Source of the DNA: Tethya wilhelma
Taxonomy: Eukaryota; Porifera; Demospongiae; Tethyida; Tethyidae
Length of the DNA: 64,000 nucleotides
Assembly (NCBI GenBank): GCA_964030475.1
Contig: CAXIPT010000010.1
Coordinates: forward strand, 2,528,366-2,592,365
Direction: 5' to 3'
This document shows, in pieces, positions 1 to 18,178 of this stretch. The stretch's first letter is position 1, and the number at the start of each line of letters is the position of its first letter. The position numbers were made by a program, and so were the translations under genes. The notes under the pieces were generated by a model. It had not been told where the DNA came from. It ran no database searches and was given only the letters and a program-made list of their open reading frames with translations.

Positions 1-610
1 GGGGTTGTTGTTAATCTTCCCTCCTTTATTAGGCCTCCTGGCCATCATGCTGAGAGAGAGTATAGCATGGGGTTCTGTCATTTCAATAATGTTGCCATAG
101 CAGCAAAATATGCGATAGAAAAACTTGGATTAAGTCGGTAAGAAATTTCTTCTGAATAAAATATTGTATTGAGATTTTGTTAAGCTTTTTAATTTTAACT
201 CTTTTCTTCCTCAGTGTGTATGATAAAATTTTAACCCTTTTCTTTCTCAGTGTGATGATTGTCGATTGGGATGTTCACCATGGCAACGGAATACAGCACA
301 TGTTTTATGATGACAAAAGGTATAAGAGTTAATTGCATTTACTCGTTGAAAAGTTTATTACTCCTTATAATTACAGGGTCCTCTATATTTCCCTCCATCG
401 CTATGACAACTGTACATTTTTCCCGGGACAACCTGATGCTAATTATTCGTATGCTGGAGGTCAAAGTGCACTGGGGTATAACGTGAATGTGGCATGGAAC
501 TGGGACTCAATGGGAGATGCTGAGTACCTGTCAGCGTTCCACCATGTCATCATGCCTATAGCATATGAGGTATGTGTGTGCCATCTCAGCTAAATGCTCT
601 TTTCTCTTCT

Positions 611-659
<49 letters not shown>

Positions 660-3403
660 GTTTAACCCTGAGCTGGTCCTGGTCTCCTGTGGGTTTGATG
701 CTGCCGAGGGGGATCCTCTTGGGAGGTACCAGGTCACGCCCACTGGCTATGCCCACATGACACACCTCCTCATGGGGCTGACCAATGGGAGGTTGGTTGT
801 TGCTCTGGAAGGAGGTAGGATGGGTTGCTACTGTACGGATGACGACTGTTTTATGGAGATGTGTTTCTCTTTGGCAGGTTATAGTCTTTCTGCTATTAAG
901 GAATCTACTGCTGCTATAGTAACCGTGTTGCTAGGCAACCAGCCCCTCCCACAATTCGATAAGCAGCTGTATCCATGTGAGAGTGCCGTCAAGTCCATCT
1001 GCCTCACGGGGCTCACACACGCACACTACTGGGAGTCTATGAAGTTCTTTGGTATGTACAATTTCTTTGCCTGTTGCGAGTTCTGTGTGTGTTTTCTGCT
1101 CTAAAACAGCAACGGTTGATCGTTAGAAGCTGGGACTTGCACCATTGTAATCAGCTTGAAGAGATCTTTTAAATGATATGGTTTATTTTGAAAATTGGAA
1201 AATGACCATTTTTGTCAAAAAATCGCACTGGACCAATGGCTATAATCCATGGTTTTTGATGATTTTGGTCAAAATTTAAATCTGGCAATAAACCATATCA
1301 TTTGAAAGATCTCTTCACACTGATCACAATGGTACCAATCCCAGCTTCATACGACCTTCCTAGACTGAGATACACACAGCCAAGAATGTGGGTTTTCAAA
1401 TCTTTCCCTCTCTCCCTCTCTAAACAGCTGAGATCCCTGACCTTCACTCTCAAGAGGCTGACCAAGAAGGCTTGCTGATCAAATATGAGGAGGGGGAAAA
1501 GTTTGGCTTTGGTGGCCCCTACGTAAGTGGGCACTAATTGAATCCGATTTACATATTAATAAAATTATTATTGATGAGTTATCATTATTCTTGGTTACCA
1601 TAGCGATCTATTGAGGAGGTTATGCCGACTAAGGACAACAGTGATGAGCAATCACCACGGAGGGAGTCATTTGGACGGGGAGGCCCCTATGTAAGTGAAG
1701 GATAATTAACAACTTCATCTCTCTCTCTCTGCAAAGTTTTATGCTGACTCAGCACTTTTCTTGCTGATTCAGCAGCATTATTGTGAGTTTTTGTCTACTC
1801 AGCATTCCATAGAGGACGTGATGCCAGCTAAGGACCACACTGATCCTCCCACTGAGGTGGGTGGAGCTTCTGTTGCCATGGCAACTGGACCGATTAACGT
1901 GACACAGGAACAAGTGAACGTGGTCTCTTCTCTAGAACAAGAGGGACATGTGAGTCACCCCTCACACCCTCACACACTCACTCGGCCTGGGCAGAATATT
2001 ATAGAAGACTTTTTAGAAGAATAAGTTATCTTTTTTTACAATTTGAAGAGAATTATCAGCATTAATAATAATTATTCTAATGATATTCATTGCATTGTGC
2101 ATGCGTAGTAAGCACATCCCACCACTGTAACTATGTCAACATTAATTTTGACTGCTAGACTTATAATATTTACCATGGAGTCTGGTGTTTCAACTTCTAT
2201 ATAGTGCTTAGCTGATGCAAGATTATATTGAGGTCTCACTGATGCTACAGTATATATATTAATAGAAAATATATAGAACTATTCGAATGAAATTTTGAGT
2301 AATTTTGTTGTACCGAGAAACTCCTAAATACAATTAATATTCTGATGAATTGTTGAAGAATAATAATTATTATTATAGGTTAATGTCTTTAGAATAATAA
2401 ATTTGAAGAATAGGCAAAAAAATGAATATTCTGCCCCGGCCTAATGCTCACCCCCCACCCCTCACACCCTCACACTCTCACACCCTCGTAGTTGGCGATG
2501 TATGCTGTCGTTCCCAAGACTTGGTGTGAACATTTGGAGTCGTACGTGAAGCCCCTCCCACCTGATGGTATCCTAGCAGCCAGCACATGTGAGACGTGCG
2601 GTGAACTCCAAGAGCCATGGGTGTGCCTGGAGTGCTACCACGTACGTAAGAGAGCTATATAGCTGTTGTAGCTGTGTACTCAAGTTACTTGTGTCACTAT
2701 ATAAGCGGTGTTTTGTTACTAAAAATAAAATGTGTGACGTTTTATGATGTTCTATGACCGTTTGTGACGTTTTTTGTTTTGTTTCTTGCGCGATCTGGGT
2801 ACCACGCCCGGGTATTAGCCCCGTGTATGTACGTATATTGCGCATTTGTCAACAAAAAATGTCACAAAACGTCACGCATTTTATTTTTGGTAACAAAACA
2901 GTGCTTATATAGTGACACAGTTCCTTTAAAGCTATGTACTGCAGATGTATATACTTTAGGACAAGTAGGTTTGAAGTTATTTTGTAAAAAGATTTGTGGT
3001 TGTAATAGCTATACATGTAATGAAGATTTTTCTTCATCTACAGTAGCCATGCCCTAACTTATAATTCAGGTTGCCAATCGTATTTTTTGGAACATTGTTA
3101 CACACACCACAAGTTTAAATTCTCAGCTCAGCTCACAAAAATATCCATCCATTTTGTTTTCAAACAACTATGTTTTCAACACTTCATATTATGATTATTC
3201 TGCAGGTATTTTGCGGTCGCTATATCAATGGTCACATGCTAGTCCACGAGCAAGCCACGGGTCACAAGATGGTCCTATCTCTGGCTGACATCTCCGTGTG
3301 GTGCTTTGGCTGTGACAGCTACGTCCACAACCAGGTCCTTCTGGCCGCCAAGAACTCTGCTCACCAGAGCAAATTTGGATCACCGATGGGTGGTGCTCAT
3401 TAA
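1..3403 (+). CDS. HDAC6: HDAC6-like deacetylase, C-terminal part (partial at window start)
   Basis: Class IIb histone/tubulin deacetylase. Exons read at <1-137, 251-319, 377-569, 661-814, 878-1051, 1428-1522, 1604-1690, 1803-1949, 2492-2641 and 3206-3403. The deacetylase domain shows [16 protein letters not shown] (zinc and charge-relay residues), [26 protein letters not shown] and LEGGYSLSAI, all as in the second catalytic domain of HDAC6. A short acidic linker follows, then a C-terminal ZnF-UBP domain with [26 protein letters not shown] and GHKMVLS, which in HDAC6 binds the free C-terminus of ubiquitin. The protein ends soon after HQSKFG, like human HDAC6. Whether a first catalytic domain exists lies outside the window. 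Two linker exons are repeats of each other (see findings). Deacetylation of tubulin and aggresome transport of ubiquitinated protein are family knowledge, not shown here. Confidence 0.93.
1126..1349. repeat. MITE family 1, copy a (HDAC6 intron)
   Basis: Imperfect palindrome of about 225 bases. The ends AGCTGGGACTTGCACCATTG and CAATGGTACCAATCCCAGCT are inverted, and AAGAGATCTTTTAAATGATA is mirrored near the other end. The same element recurs in a DLD intron at 16324-16543. No coding capacity, so a non-autonomous inverted-repeat element is the likely class. Confidence 0.85.
1604..1949 (+). repeat. Duplicated linker exons in HDAC6
   Basis: Exons 1604-1690 and 1803-1949 begin with the related peptides [14 protein letters not shown] and [14 protein letters not shown]. 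The exon before ends FGFGGPY and the first repeat ends FGRGGPY, so the unit is exon-sized. All these boundaries are phase 0, so one unit can be skipped or added without changing frame. Confidence 0.75.
2686..2925. repeat. MITE family 3, copy a (HDAC6 intron)
   Basis: About 240 bases with inverted ends: GTGTCACTATATAAGCGGTG opens and GCTTATATAGTGACACAG closes it. Between them lie mirrored GTTTTGTTACTAAAAATAAA and TTATTTTTGGTAACAAAAC. Related copies are at 13671-13890, 25475-25606 (partial) and 53318-53525. Confidence 0.85.
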
Positions 3404-3865
3404 TTGGAATAATTTGGCTACACAATCAGGTGTCTATACTGACAATCAAGGTCGTGTGTGTGTGTGTGTGCGTGTGTGCATCCTAAGCCTGTTCTTTAAA
3501 TTAATAATTTATCATCTTTCATTCCATAAGTGTATTTGACAATCTTTTCAGCTCTAGATCGAACTAATCAAAGTTTTGTATATACTATCCATTTTTCCTG
3601 ACTTTTATATCTGTTGTGTGTATGCTTGTGTATGTAAGCTGCTGTTTTGACTTTTGAATGCTCCTCCATTTTAATTTGCTGCAAATTTGATAAACCTGCC
3701 ACAAACATTAAACGAAACTTTTGATAACAAATGAAATTAAAACAATGCTATTATATATATCAGCTTGAAAACAAACAAACAAATAAATGGAAAATAACAA
3801 AATACACACACAAATATAAAACAATGTTTAATCTTTGGTATAGTTTGGGACTATAAATTTTAACG

Positions 3866-4014
3866 CTAGTAGAAGTCATCTTCCACCACGTAGTGTGCGA
3901 AGTGGTTACAGATATACGTGTGAATGACCCACTCTGAGAGGACAGCTGCTATGAAGATACCTGTGCTATCGGCAACACTGACCACGCCCATTGAGAACTC
4001 ACGATGAATCTTAG

Positions 4015-4064
<50 letters not shown>

Positions 4065-4267
4065 TGAATATTATTGAAACATATGAAGAGTAAAAATTGA
4101 TTTTATGGTACTTACATCTTTTGATATTGAGTAGAAGGCATTCACATAGACTCCGCCCCCTAGCAACCCCTCGTACAGTACCAGTAGGAAGGTGATCCAG
4201 AATGAGGGGATGAAGAGGTAGCAAGCAGCAAAGAAGAAGAAAACAAAGTTAACAGCCTAGAGAGAGA

Positions 4268-4313
<46 letters not shown>

Positions 4314-5495
4314 CAGTTTTTGGAGATGTTCAAACAACTGCAACTACATGCACACATGTACCTTTATCTGTTGCTATGGCAACCCACATGTATATTATGT
4401 TGCTATGGTAACCCACCTGTAACACTGCTAGTATCCAGAAGTGTCTGATGTAGATCAGACTGACTGAGGATCTTGAGATAAGCACACCAACCTGGTAGAT
4501 GACTTGTAACCTGTGAAGAAACAAAAAATGGAGCATTTTCAAAACTAAACTATAATTATAGCTGTAAAATCCCAAATGTCTTCTCACCATCTGTACTGTG
4601 TGTCTTGGTTGAGACAGATCCTGCCAAAGGCAAACGTCCCAGGGTTGTAGAGCTGCTCAAAGAGACTCTGATTGATCATGTACTCTGCCACATAGACCAC
4701 CAACAGAGGCAACATGTACTTCCAAAGTCTAGGGATGTATTTGACATGGCTCCACCAGTAGGCCAGCTCCTCCTTGTTGAAGAACTTTAACTTTATCTTC
4801 TTAGTTTTTTCTCCTTCTTGTTCTTGGTCTGGTAGCTTCTCCTCGCCATGAATCAGTGGCTCCTCTTCAAACGGTTTCCAGTTCATCTTCGAAGGGTCTC
4901 CTTCAAACTGTTCATTAATGCGTCTCTCTGCTGGAGATGGAGGGATGATACTCCCGGGCTTCCCCAGGACAAAGATGAACGTGAGCATCATCAAGACGGG
5001 TACCACTGTCTGGAGGTAGAGGGTTACAGCCGAAGAGAGGAAGGTTCTTAGACCAGCGTATACCAGCGAGGCACCCACACCGGCAAATCCTGCATGTACA
5101 CAAAGGGTTAAAACACTTGTCATCAGTACAAAAAGGGTTAAAATATTAACAAACCCAGAGACGAATAAAGTGGGTTAAAAACTTAATGATTATTATACTG
5201 GTTCACAAGTTAAAACATATAATACTACCTAAAATTTATGCAAAAGGTTACTGAACCGCTTAATCTGAAAAACCACACCCACTATAATTATAAGCCACAC
5301 CCACCAGTTCCTGAGGACCATCCAGAGACTGCTGACTTGTCGTATCTTGCTGTCAAACTGAGAAAGGTGAGCTCTCCAAATCCTGAACTGATGCTGGCAC
5401 ACACCACACCAAAGATGACCAGAGGCTTGTTGAGAGAGAGACCTACCAGAATAAAGGAGACCAGAGAGAATGAGGAGGCCGTCGAGACTCTGATC
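3866..5495 (-). pseudogene. CLN3 copy A, 5'-truncated tandem duplicate
   Basis: Holds the last five exons of a battenin gene, equivalent to exons 4-8 of copy B: 5305-5495, 4588-5089, about 4417-4510, 4118-4257 and 3866-4018. Motifs [19 protein letters not shown] and [19 protein letters not shown] are intact and no frame break is seen, but exons 1-3 are absent and the copy stops at an N at 5498. The sequence beyond the N restarts with the 3' flank of the HDAC6 gene, so the copy is a repeat of the 3405-7623 block. It differs from copy B by scattered substitutions and repeat lengths, about what two haplotypes could show. It could be a real broken duplicate or an alternative allele assembled in tandem. 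Confidence 0.7.
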
Positions 5496-5497
5496 CT

Positions 5498-5498
5498 N
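5498..5498. other. Single N at a duplication join
   Basis: An ambiguous base separates the two CLN3 tandem units. Together with the Ns at 36677 and 56079, also at joins, it suggests an assembly placeholder. Confidence 0.7.
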
Positions 5499-5548
5499 GA
5501 ATAGTTTTGGCTACACAATCAGCTAGGTGTCTATACTGACAATCAAGG

Positions 5549-5601
<53 letters not shown>

Positions 5602-6000
5602 ATCCTAAGCCATTTCTTAAATTATAATTTTTCATCTTTCATTCCATAAGTGTATTTGACAATCTTTTCAGCTCTAGATCGAACTAATCGAAGTTTTGTA
5701 TATACTATCCATTTTTCCCGACTTTTATTATATGTTGTGTGTATGCTTGTGTATGTAAGCTGCTGTTTCAACTTTTGAATGCTGCTCCATTTAATTTGCT
5801 GCAAATTTGATAAACCTGCCACATAAATTAAACCAAACTTTTGATAACAAAATTTAATAAGAAATTAAAACAATGCTATTATATATATCAACTTGAAAAC
5901 AAACAAACAAACAAACAAACAAATGGAAAACAACAAAGTACACACACAAATAAAACAATATTCTGGTTAGTTCTTTGGTTTGGGACTATAAATTTTAACG

Positions 6001-6146
6001 CTAGTAGAAGTCATCTTCCACGTAGTGTGCGAAGTGGTTACAGATGTACGTATGAATGACCCACTCTGAGAGGACAGCTGCTATGAAGATACCTGTGCTA
6101 TCGGCAACACTGACCACACCCATTGAGAACTCACGATGAATCTTAG

Positions 6147-6228
<82 letters not shown>

Positions 6229-7624
6229 TGAAACATATGCAGAGTAAAAATTGATTTTATGTACTTACATCTTTTGATATTGAGTAAAAGGCGTTCACAT
6301 AGACTCCGCCCCCTAGCAACCCCTCGTACAGTACCAGTAGGAAGGTGATCCAGAATGAGGGGATGAAGAGGTAGCAAGCAGCAAAGAAGAAGAAAACAAA
6401 GTTAACAGCCTGGAGAGAGAGGAGCAGTTGGAGATGTTCAAACAACTGTAACTATATGCACACATGTACCATTATTTGTTACTATGGCAACCCACATGTG
6501 TTCTTATCTGTTGCTATGGCAACCCACATGTATATTTATTTGTTGCTATGGTAACCCACCTGTAACACTGCTAGTATCCAGAAGTGTCTGATGTAGATCA
6601 GACTGACTGAGGATCTTGAGATAAGCACACCAACCTGGTAGATGACTTGTAACCTGTGAAGAAACAAAAAATGGAGCATTTTCAAAACTAAACCAGCTGT
6701 GAAATCACTGCTGTCTTCTCACCATCTGTACTGTGTGTCTTGGTTGAGACAGATCTTGCCAAAGACAAACGTCCCAGGGTTGTAGAGCTGCTCAAAGAGA
6801 CTCTGGTTGATCATGTACTCTGCAATGTAAACCACCAACAGAGGTAACATGTACTTCCAAAGTCTAGGGATGTATTTGACATGGCTCCACCAGTAGGCCA
6901 GCTCCTCCTTGTTGAAGAGCTTCAACTTTATCTTCTTAGTTCCTTCTCTTTCTCCTTCTTGGTCTGGTAGCTTCTCCTCGCCATGAATCAGTGGCTCTTC
7001 TTCAAACTGTTTCCAGTTCACCTTCGAAGGGTCTCCTTCAAACTGTTCATTAATGCGTCTCTCTGCTGGAGTTGGAGGGATGATACTCCCGGGCTTCCCC
7101 AGGACAAAGATGAACGTGAGCATCATCAAGACGGGTACCACTGTCTGGAGGTAGAGGGTTACAGCTGAGGAGAGGAAAGTTCTTAGACCAGCATAAACCA
7201 GCAAGGCACCCACACCGGCAAATCCTGTATGTACACAAAGGGTTAAAACACTTATACTGGGTACAAAAAGGGTTAAAATATTAACAAATCCAGAGATGAA
7301 TAAGGTGAGTTAAAAACTTAATGATTATTACTGGTTCACAAAGAGTTAATACTACTAAAATTTATGCAAAAGGTTACTGAACCGCTTAATGTGAAAGACC
7401 ACACACCCACTATAATTATAAGCCACACCCACCAGTTCCTGAGGACCATCCAGAGACTGCTGACTTGTCGTATCTTGCTGTCAAACTGAGAAAGGTGAGC
7501 TCTCCAAATCCTGAACTGATGCTAGCACAGACCACACCAAAAATGACCAGAGGCTTGTTGAGAGAGAGACCTACTAGAATGAAGGAGACCAGAGAAAATG
7601 AGGAGGCTGTTGAGACTCTGATCC

Positions 7625-7660
<36 letters not shown>

Positions 7661-8433
7661 TCACATATGAAACTTTCTATTCTTCTAACAGACAGTAAGA
7701 AAGTGTTTGTTTGTGTGTGTGTGTGTATGCACGCTTACCAATAAGGGACAAAGTTCATGACGTAAGGTGCAACCAGCTTTAAAATAACTGTGGGTAAAAT
7801 GTCTGCCAAAAGAATCAACTGCAGAAACAAACCAAATAGCACAATTTTAACGACTAAGAAATGACATCATTGATAATAATAGCCTCACTGAAGTGCCTTC
7901 AATCTCACAGCGCTGTCGTCCTGGAAACGTTCCATCTGGCTGTTTGTGACACTGAGTGTTATTAGTATGATTAGAGGGGGCGTCACATTTACCCCCCTCA
8001 GTGTTTGGATCGTCCAAGCACTTGATGATGTCCAGCGCAGCACTCAACATGATGACATAAGGAAAGTTGTTGCAAAGACCAAGAATCAAGAAACCAAAGA
8101 TGTTACGCCATTTTGTAAACTTGCTCAGTGGAGGTTGAGCATCTGGGAAAAAGATACAGCTTATTATGAAGCTTGCTTTATAGTTTATATACATCTGTTT
8201 ATCAGATCAAAACCAACTTTAATATGCAGCCATATTTATGTATAATGAAGCTGTGATAAAATTAGCTACACACCTTCCTGTGCTGTTATTCCGTCTTGTT
8301 CTCGTGGCTCCGTCATCCCGGGCTCTCTGATCTCCAGCTGACTCTCATCAAAAGGCTCTGGGCTAGGTGAAGGTACGATAGACAGCTCCTTGTTTGGCTG
8401 TTGGTCACCTGCTTCTTTATCGTCAACTTCCAT
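6001..8433 (-). CDS. CLN3: CLN3/battenin lysosomal membrane protein, copy B
   Basis: Complete eight-exon gene: 8274-8433, 7889-8142, 7739-7818, 7433-7623, 6723-7224, 6560-6653, 6269-6409 and 6001-6150, summing to 523 residues with phases that close. Battenin is a polytopic protein of late endosomes and lysosomes, linked to lysosomal ion and small-molecule homeostasis. Hydrophobic segments include [38 protein letters not shown] and a serine/glycine-rich helix after [10 protein letters not shown]. Family hallmarks are [11 protein letters not shown], the [18 protein letters not shown] segment and [11 protein letters not shown]. Potential N-glycosylation sites (NHT, NNT) lie in the first lumenal loop. 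The acidic N-terminal 50 residues are cytosolic by family. I chose the ATG at 8433 because it gives this acidic head and lies just outside the shared promoter; the frame stays open further 5'. Human CLN3 has 438 residues. Confidence 0.9.
6440..6562. repeat. Minisatellite with palindromic GTTGCTATGGCAAC core
   Basis: Three units of about 35 bases carry GTTGCTATGGCAAC-like palindromes followed by CCACATGT. Copy A has two units (4370-4420). The core resembles the X-box bound by RFX proteins, but here it is an intronic repeat. Confidence 0.6.
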
Positions 8434-8527
8434 CACACAAGTCACGTGCAAATTCGCGCAGCACACGCCCACTAAGCGATCAAACCACGCCCCTTGTAAA
8501 GTAGCTGACTCAGCAGAATTCACTCTC
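8434..8527. promoter_or_regulatory. Divergent CLN3 B/C promoter with CLEAR-like and ARE/MARE-like sites
   Basis: Only 94 bases separate the start codons of the two CLN3 genes. GTCACGTGCA at 8441-8450 matches the CLEAR element (GTCACGTGAC, bound by TFEB-family factors at lysosomal genes) at 9 of 10 positions. AGCTGACTCAGCA at 8503-8515 matches the Maf recognition palindrome at 12 of 13 and contains the NRF2-type core TGACTCAGC. Two CACGCCC boxes (8463 and 8486) lie between them. The sites are visible; their use is inference. Confidence 0.6.
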
Positions 8528-10945
8528 ATGGATGATGATGAAAGGAGCGGTTTAATAATGAGCTCTGAAGAGGGAAAACGGCTGCTAGAGGACACCCAGC
8601 TTGACGATCTCTCGCAGATAGTGGTGGATAATGACCAGGAGACAGAATACACCAGTAATGATGAAGATGAAGGTATGATTGTGTGTAGCAATCACATCTA
8701 TAAGGATGGATATATACTAAATATCCATCCATGATCTATAGTTCCTTTTGTGATTCTGTGATAAACAACATCTATGCTTTTCATCTCAGTATCTCTGTTG
8801 TGTTGTCTCTCAGATGCAGCTGTTCTCTCTGAGCCAGATGCTGAGAAGAGATCCACAAAGATTAGAAACATCCTCGGTTTCTGGTTGCTAGGTTTTTGCA
8901 TAGACTACGCCTACTTCATCATGTTGAGTGCAGCGTTCGATATCATCCACAGTCTGGAGGATGCCCCGCCCAGTGGGTGGAGCAATGCTACTAATGGGAG
9001 TGGTTTTGATCAGTGTGTGCGTGAGGTGAATGGGTCGTGGCCTGGCAGGGAGCCTTGTGCAATGGAAGGCACCTCTGTGAGTCAAGTCGTGGTCATGTGA
9101 TCTTGATCATGTGACAGTCACATGATGATTAATTTATGTCATATGATCATGTGATGTTCACATGATTATTTCTTTATGTCTTGTGATTGTTTTGTCTTGT
9201 AGTTGATCCTCCTAGCCGACATTCTTCCAGTGCTCTTAATAAAACTGACCGTCCCTTACTTCATGAACTTTATACCATACTGGTGAGACACATACACACA
9301 CACACACACTTGCGTACACACTTGCGTACACACTTGCGTACACACTTGCGTACACACTTGCGTATCGCACGCACCATCATACTTTTAGCATTTCTTTTTC
9401 TCTCTCTCTCACTCACACACACACACATACACACCCTCTCTCTCTCTCTCTATTAGGATCAGAGTTCTAGCAACAGCTCTGTTCTCTCTCCTAAGTTTCA
9501 TTCTAGTTGGTCTCTCAGTGAATAGGGGTGTGGTCATACTGGGTGTTGTCTGTGCTAGCATCAGCACTGGGTTTGGCGAGCTAACCTTCCTCAGTTTGAC
9601 CTCACGGTACAAGAAGTACAGCGTGGCTGCTCTTGGATCTGGAACAGGTTCGTGGGAATTAAGAATCAAACTAAAGTCCATGCATCTGGTTTGAGAATGC
9701 CCTGAATGCCGGTAGAAAAATTGAATAGCTTTCTAAATATCCAACCGATTTCAAAATTTCAAGCACCACTGGATAGCGCTCATTCTTCCCATTCTTTTGG
9801 TTGCTTTTCCAGCTTCCTACACCTTACCAGTCAAAAGTTAGCTATTTTGTCCCATAGAAAAAGTATTTCAATTCCAGCGGCATTCTCAAACCAGATAGAC
9901 TTTAGTACCACGGAAGATTGGCTAGATGACTTCATATAATAACTAAATCCTTATAAATGCTAGCTGGTCACGATATTTTTCTCCATCTGTTGACTCGCAG
10001 GTTTTGCTGGAGTTGGTGGTACTGCTGTCTACGCTATCTCTAAGCTCTTCCTCTCGACCTCTGTGACCTTATATCTCCAGATCTACATCCCTGTTGTCAT
10101 GGTGATAGTCTATTTCACTCTGTTGGGCAAACCAGGTCACATATTACCAGACGAATCAGGATCAGAATCAGACATACAACAAAATGAAGAACCGAGGTTA
10201 AATTTGCAACAAAATCCAGAATTGGAATCGGACTGTGAAGTCAATACGGTTCAGGAATGTGACCAAGACATTAATGAACCTTGCAAAGAAACACAGTTAT
10301 TAATGAGTCATAATGAAAGGGGCAAATTGAAACTGAAATTCTTCAACAAGGAGGAGCTGGCCTATTGGTGGAGCCACGTCAAATACGTCCCTAGACTTTG
10401 GAAGTACATGTTACCTCTGCTGCTGGTCTACCTAGCCGAGTATATGATCAACCAGAGTCTGTTTGAGTTGTTGTACAACCCCGGAACACACGTTGGGAAG
10501 ACCTGCATCAATCAGAGGAGTCAGTACAGAGGGTTGGTTACTCCTAGCAACGATAATATTGCTCTGCTACTGTGACATTGTGTGTTGCTATGACAGTTTG
10601 CAGGTGATGTATACGATTGGTGTGTTTCTGTCGCGGACTTCTGTGAGTCTGTTCAGGATAAAGTACTATTGGATCTTGTCAATATTGCAAGTCAGTGACT
10701 GTCTTTTCTCTCAAATTGAAAATGACAACATTGTTAACTCTCTGTCTTCTTGTGGTTGATTTGTTTCTAGGGAATCAATTTTATCTTCTTCTTCGTTGCC
10801 GCGTGCTACCTCTTCATCCCTTCATTCTGGATCACATGTTTCCTTGTGTTGTATGAAGGGTTGCTAGGGGGGGCAGTCTTTGTGAACGCCTTCTATGCAA
10901 TCTCAAAAAATGTAAATTAAACATATACGCACACACTGAGAATTC

Positions 10946-11008
<63 letters not shown>

Positions 11009-11165
11009 ACCTACTGTTCATCGTGAATTCTCAATGGGCGTGGCCAGTGTTGCCGATAGCGTTGGCATAACAATAGCAGCCATTGTTTCAGAGTGGGCCA
11101 TTCATCCCTTCATCTGTAGAACGTTTGTGGATGATATGGACGAGATCCTGGATAGCTACATGTAG
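8528..11165 (+). CDS. CLN3: CLN3/battenin lysosomal membrane protein, copy C
   Basis: Complete eight-exon gene: 8528-8672, 8814-9076, 9203-9282, 9457-9647, 10001-10532, 10597-10690, 10771-10911 and 11007-11165, 534 residues with closing phases. Exon structure matches copy B one to one, so B and C are an inverted duplicate pair. Recognisable segments are [65 protein letters not shown] and [19 protein letters not shown]. The cytosolic loop between exon 5 start and the WWSHVKY motif is longer and acidic, rich in Asn/Gln/Glu, and quite unlike copy B, which points to an old split. The first lumenal loop has NAT, NGS sites. The head is acidic (MDDDERSG) with an ExxxLL-like EEGKRLL that could be a lysosomal sorting signal. 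Same family function as copy B; redundancy or specialisation is unknown. Confidence 0.92.
9303..9364. repeat. 12-bp tandem repeat
   Basis: Five units of ACACACTTGCGT in a CLN3-C intron, grown out of a CA microsatellite. No coding meaning. Confidence 0.9.
9670..9906. repeat. MITE family 2, copy a (CLN3-C intron)
   Basis: Inverted ends: ACTAAAGTCCATG with ATCTGGTTTGAGAATGCC opens, GGCATTCTCAAACCAGATAG with ACTTTAGT closes. Its partner is 12196-12440 in a DLD intron. Confidence 0.85.
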
Positions 11166-11476
11166 CATCCATGTAATAACTTACAATTATGGTTATTTAA
11201 CTCATTTTTGTGACTATTTCTGTGTGCATGCATGTGTGTATATAATATACATGATTCTGTTGCACTGTTTTCAAATTTTATACGTATCATATAATAATAA
11301 TAATAAATATATACACTGCATGTTTTTATAATTATATACTGTAATATGTAAACATAATTATCACTACAAACAAATTAAATGCATGACACTAATTAATTAG
11401 ACTCATTTTAACTATAACATAAATAATTATATATGTATGTTAATTATTGCTATACATATAATTATGTAGATCTGTT
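11166..11476. other. Convergent intergenic gap between CLN3-C and DLD
   Basis: Very AT-rich, with TAATAATAATAA runs. It would hold the 3' ends of both genes, but I see no other gene. Confidence 0.6.
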
Positions 11477-17267
<5,791 letters not shown>

Positions 17268-17484
17268 CTTTTAGCGATAGATTTAAGATACTGAAGTTAC
17301 CGGACACAATCGGTCTGTGACCTTTGACCTCTCAGCCCAGCTGCACTTGGTGACGTAATCTATAGGGAAATCCCCAGAGCCTTTCTAAAGGACAGGACAT
17401 GCAAATTACTTTCAGTATGACCTTATAGGGGTTGTTTGTCTCTCTCTCTCTCTGTCAATCTAGTCTTGAGTGAGTCCCGCCGCC
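17268..17484. promoter_or_regulatory. Divergent DLD / IRAK promoter
   Basis: Two start codons lie 217 bases apart, head to head. The gap is less AT-rich than its surroundings and holds a short CT tract (17440-17456). The start context of the IRAK gene, GCCGCCATGT, is a strong Kozak match. No TATA box is evident. Confidence 0.6.
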
Positions 17485-18131
17485 ATGTCGTCTTCTGCCA
17501 AGAAGATCAAAGACCTCTCTCCGCGAGTGTTCAGGCAGCTGTGTCAGTACCTCAGCATTGATGGGCTGGATGGAGTGCACAACTGGAAGGACCTAGCCGG
17601 ACAAGGTACGTATGAGAGGTAGAAGTTTCATGGCCACTTCAATGAGTGAAGATTTGAGCTACAAACAAAAAGATACACACTTACCTTTAAACATTTTAAA
17701 GTATTTTTAGGAAGATAATTTGTACATAAAAATGTTAGCCATACTTAAGTTTATCGCTGTAGATTTTTGGAAATTTTATTGAGAAAATTATCTTTACTTT
17801 CACATACGCGCACACACACACACACACATAGCTGGGACGTATTCACCTTTCGACATTGCTGCATTTGGACGAGCTGGTATGCGCCCCAATACAAATCCTG
17901 CTGAACAGGTTTTGTTTGATTTCATCGCCCTGGGGATCACAGTAGATCGTCTGTACGGGATGCTGAATGAAATACAAGCACGGGAGTGTATGGAACTAGT
18001 GGAGGAATATGGTAGGAATGGGAGCTAGGTTATGAACTTCTCTAAATAAAAATCCTCTCATTTTTAAGGATCAAAATTGTGCACAATTATCGTTAATTAT
18101 TGCTTATTGTTTGCATATCACTTGGAAAGTT

Positions 18132-18178
<47 letters not shown>

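Larger units (their letters stand above)
3405..7623. repeat. Tandem block: HDAC6 3' flank plus CLN3 3' half, two units
   Basis: Unit 1 runs from about 3405 to 5497, unit 2 from about 5503 to 7623. Both start with the bases GGCTACACAATCAG and a TG-repeat and end inside CLN3 exon 4. The single N at 5498 lies exactly at the join. Microsatellite lengths differ between units (TG, GA and a GTTGCTATGGCAAC repeat). Confidence 0.8.

Noticed and set aside
531..743. Arg-Glu repeat frames opposite CT tracts (also at 4160, 7416, 18255, 54716, 56068)
   Set aside because: They are microsatellite translations antisense to real exons.
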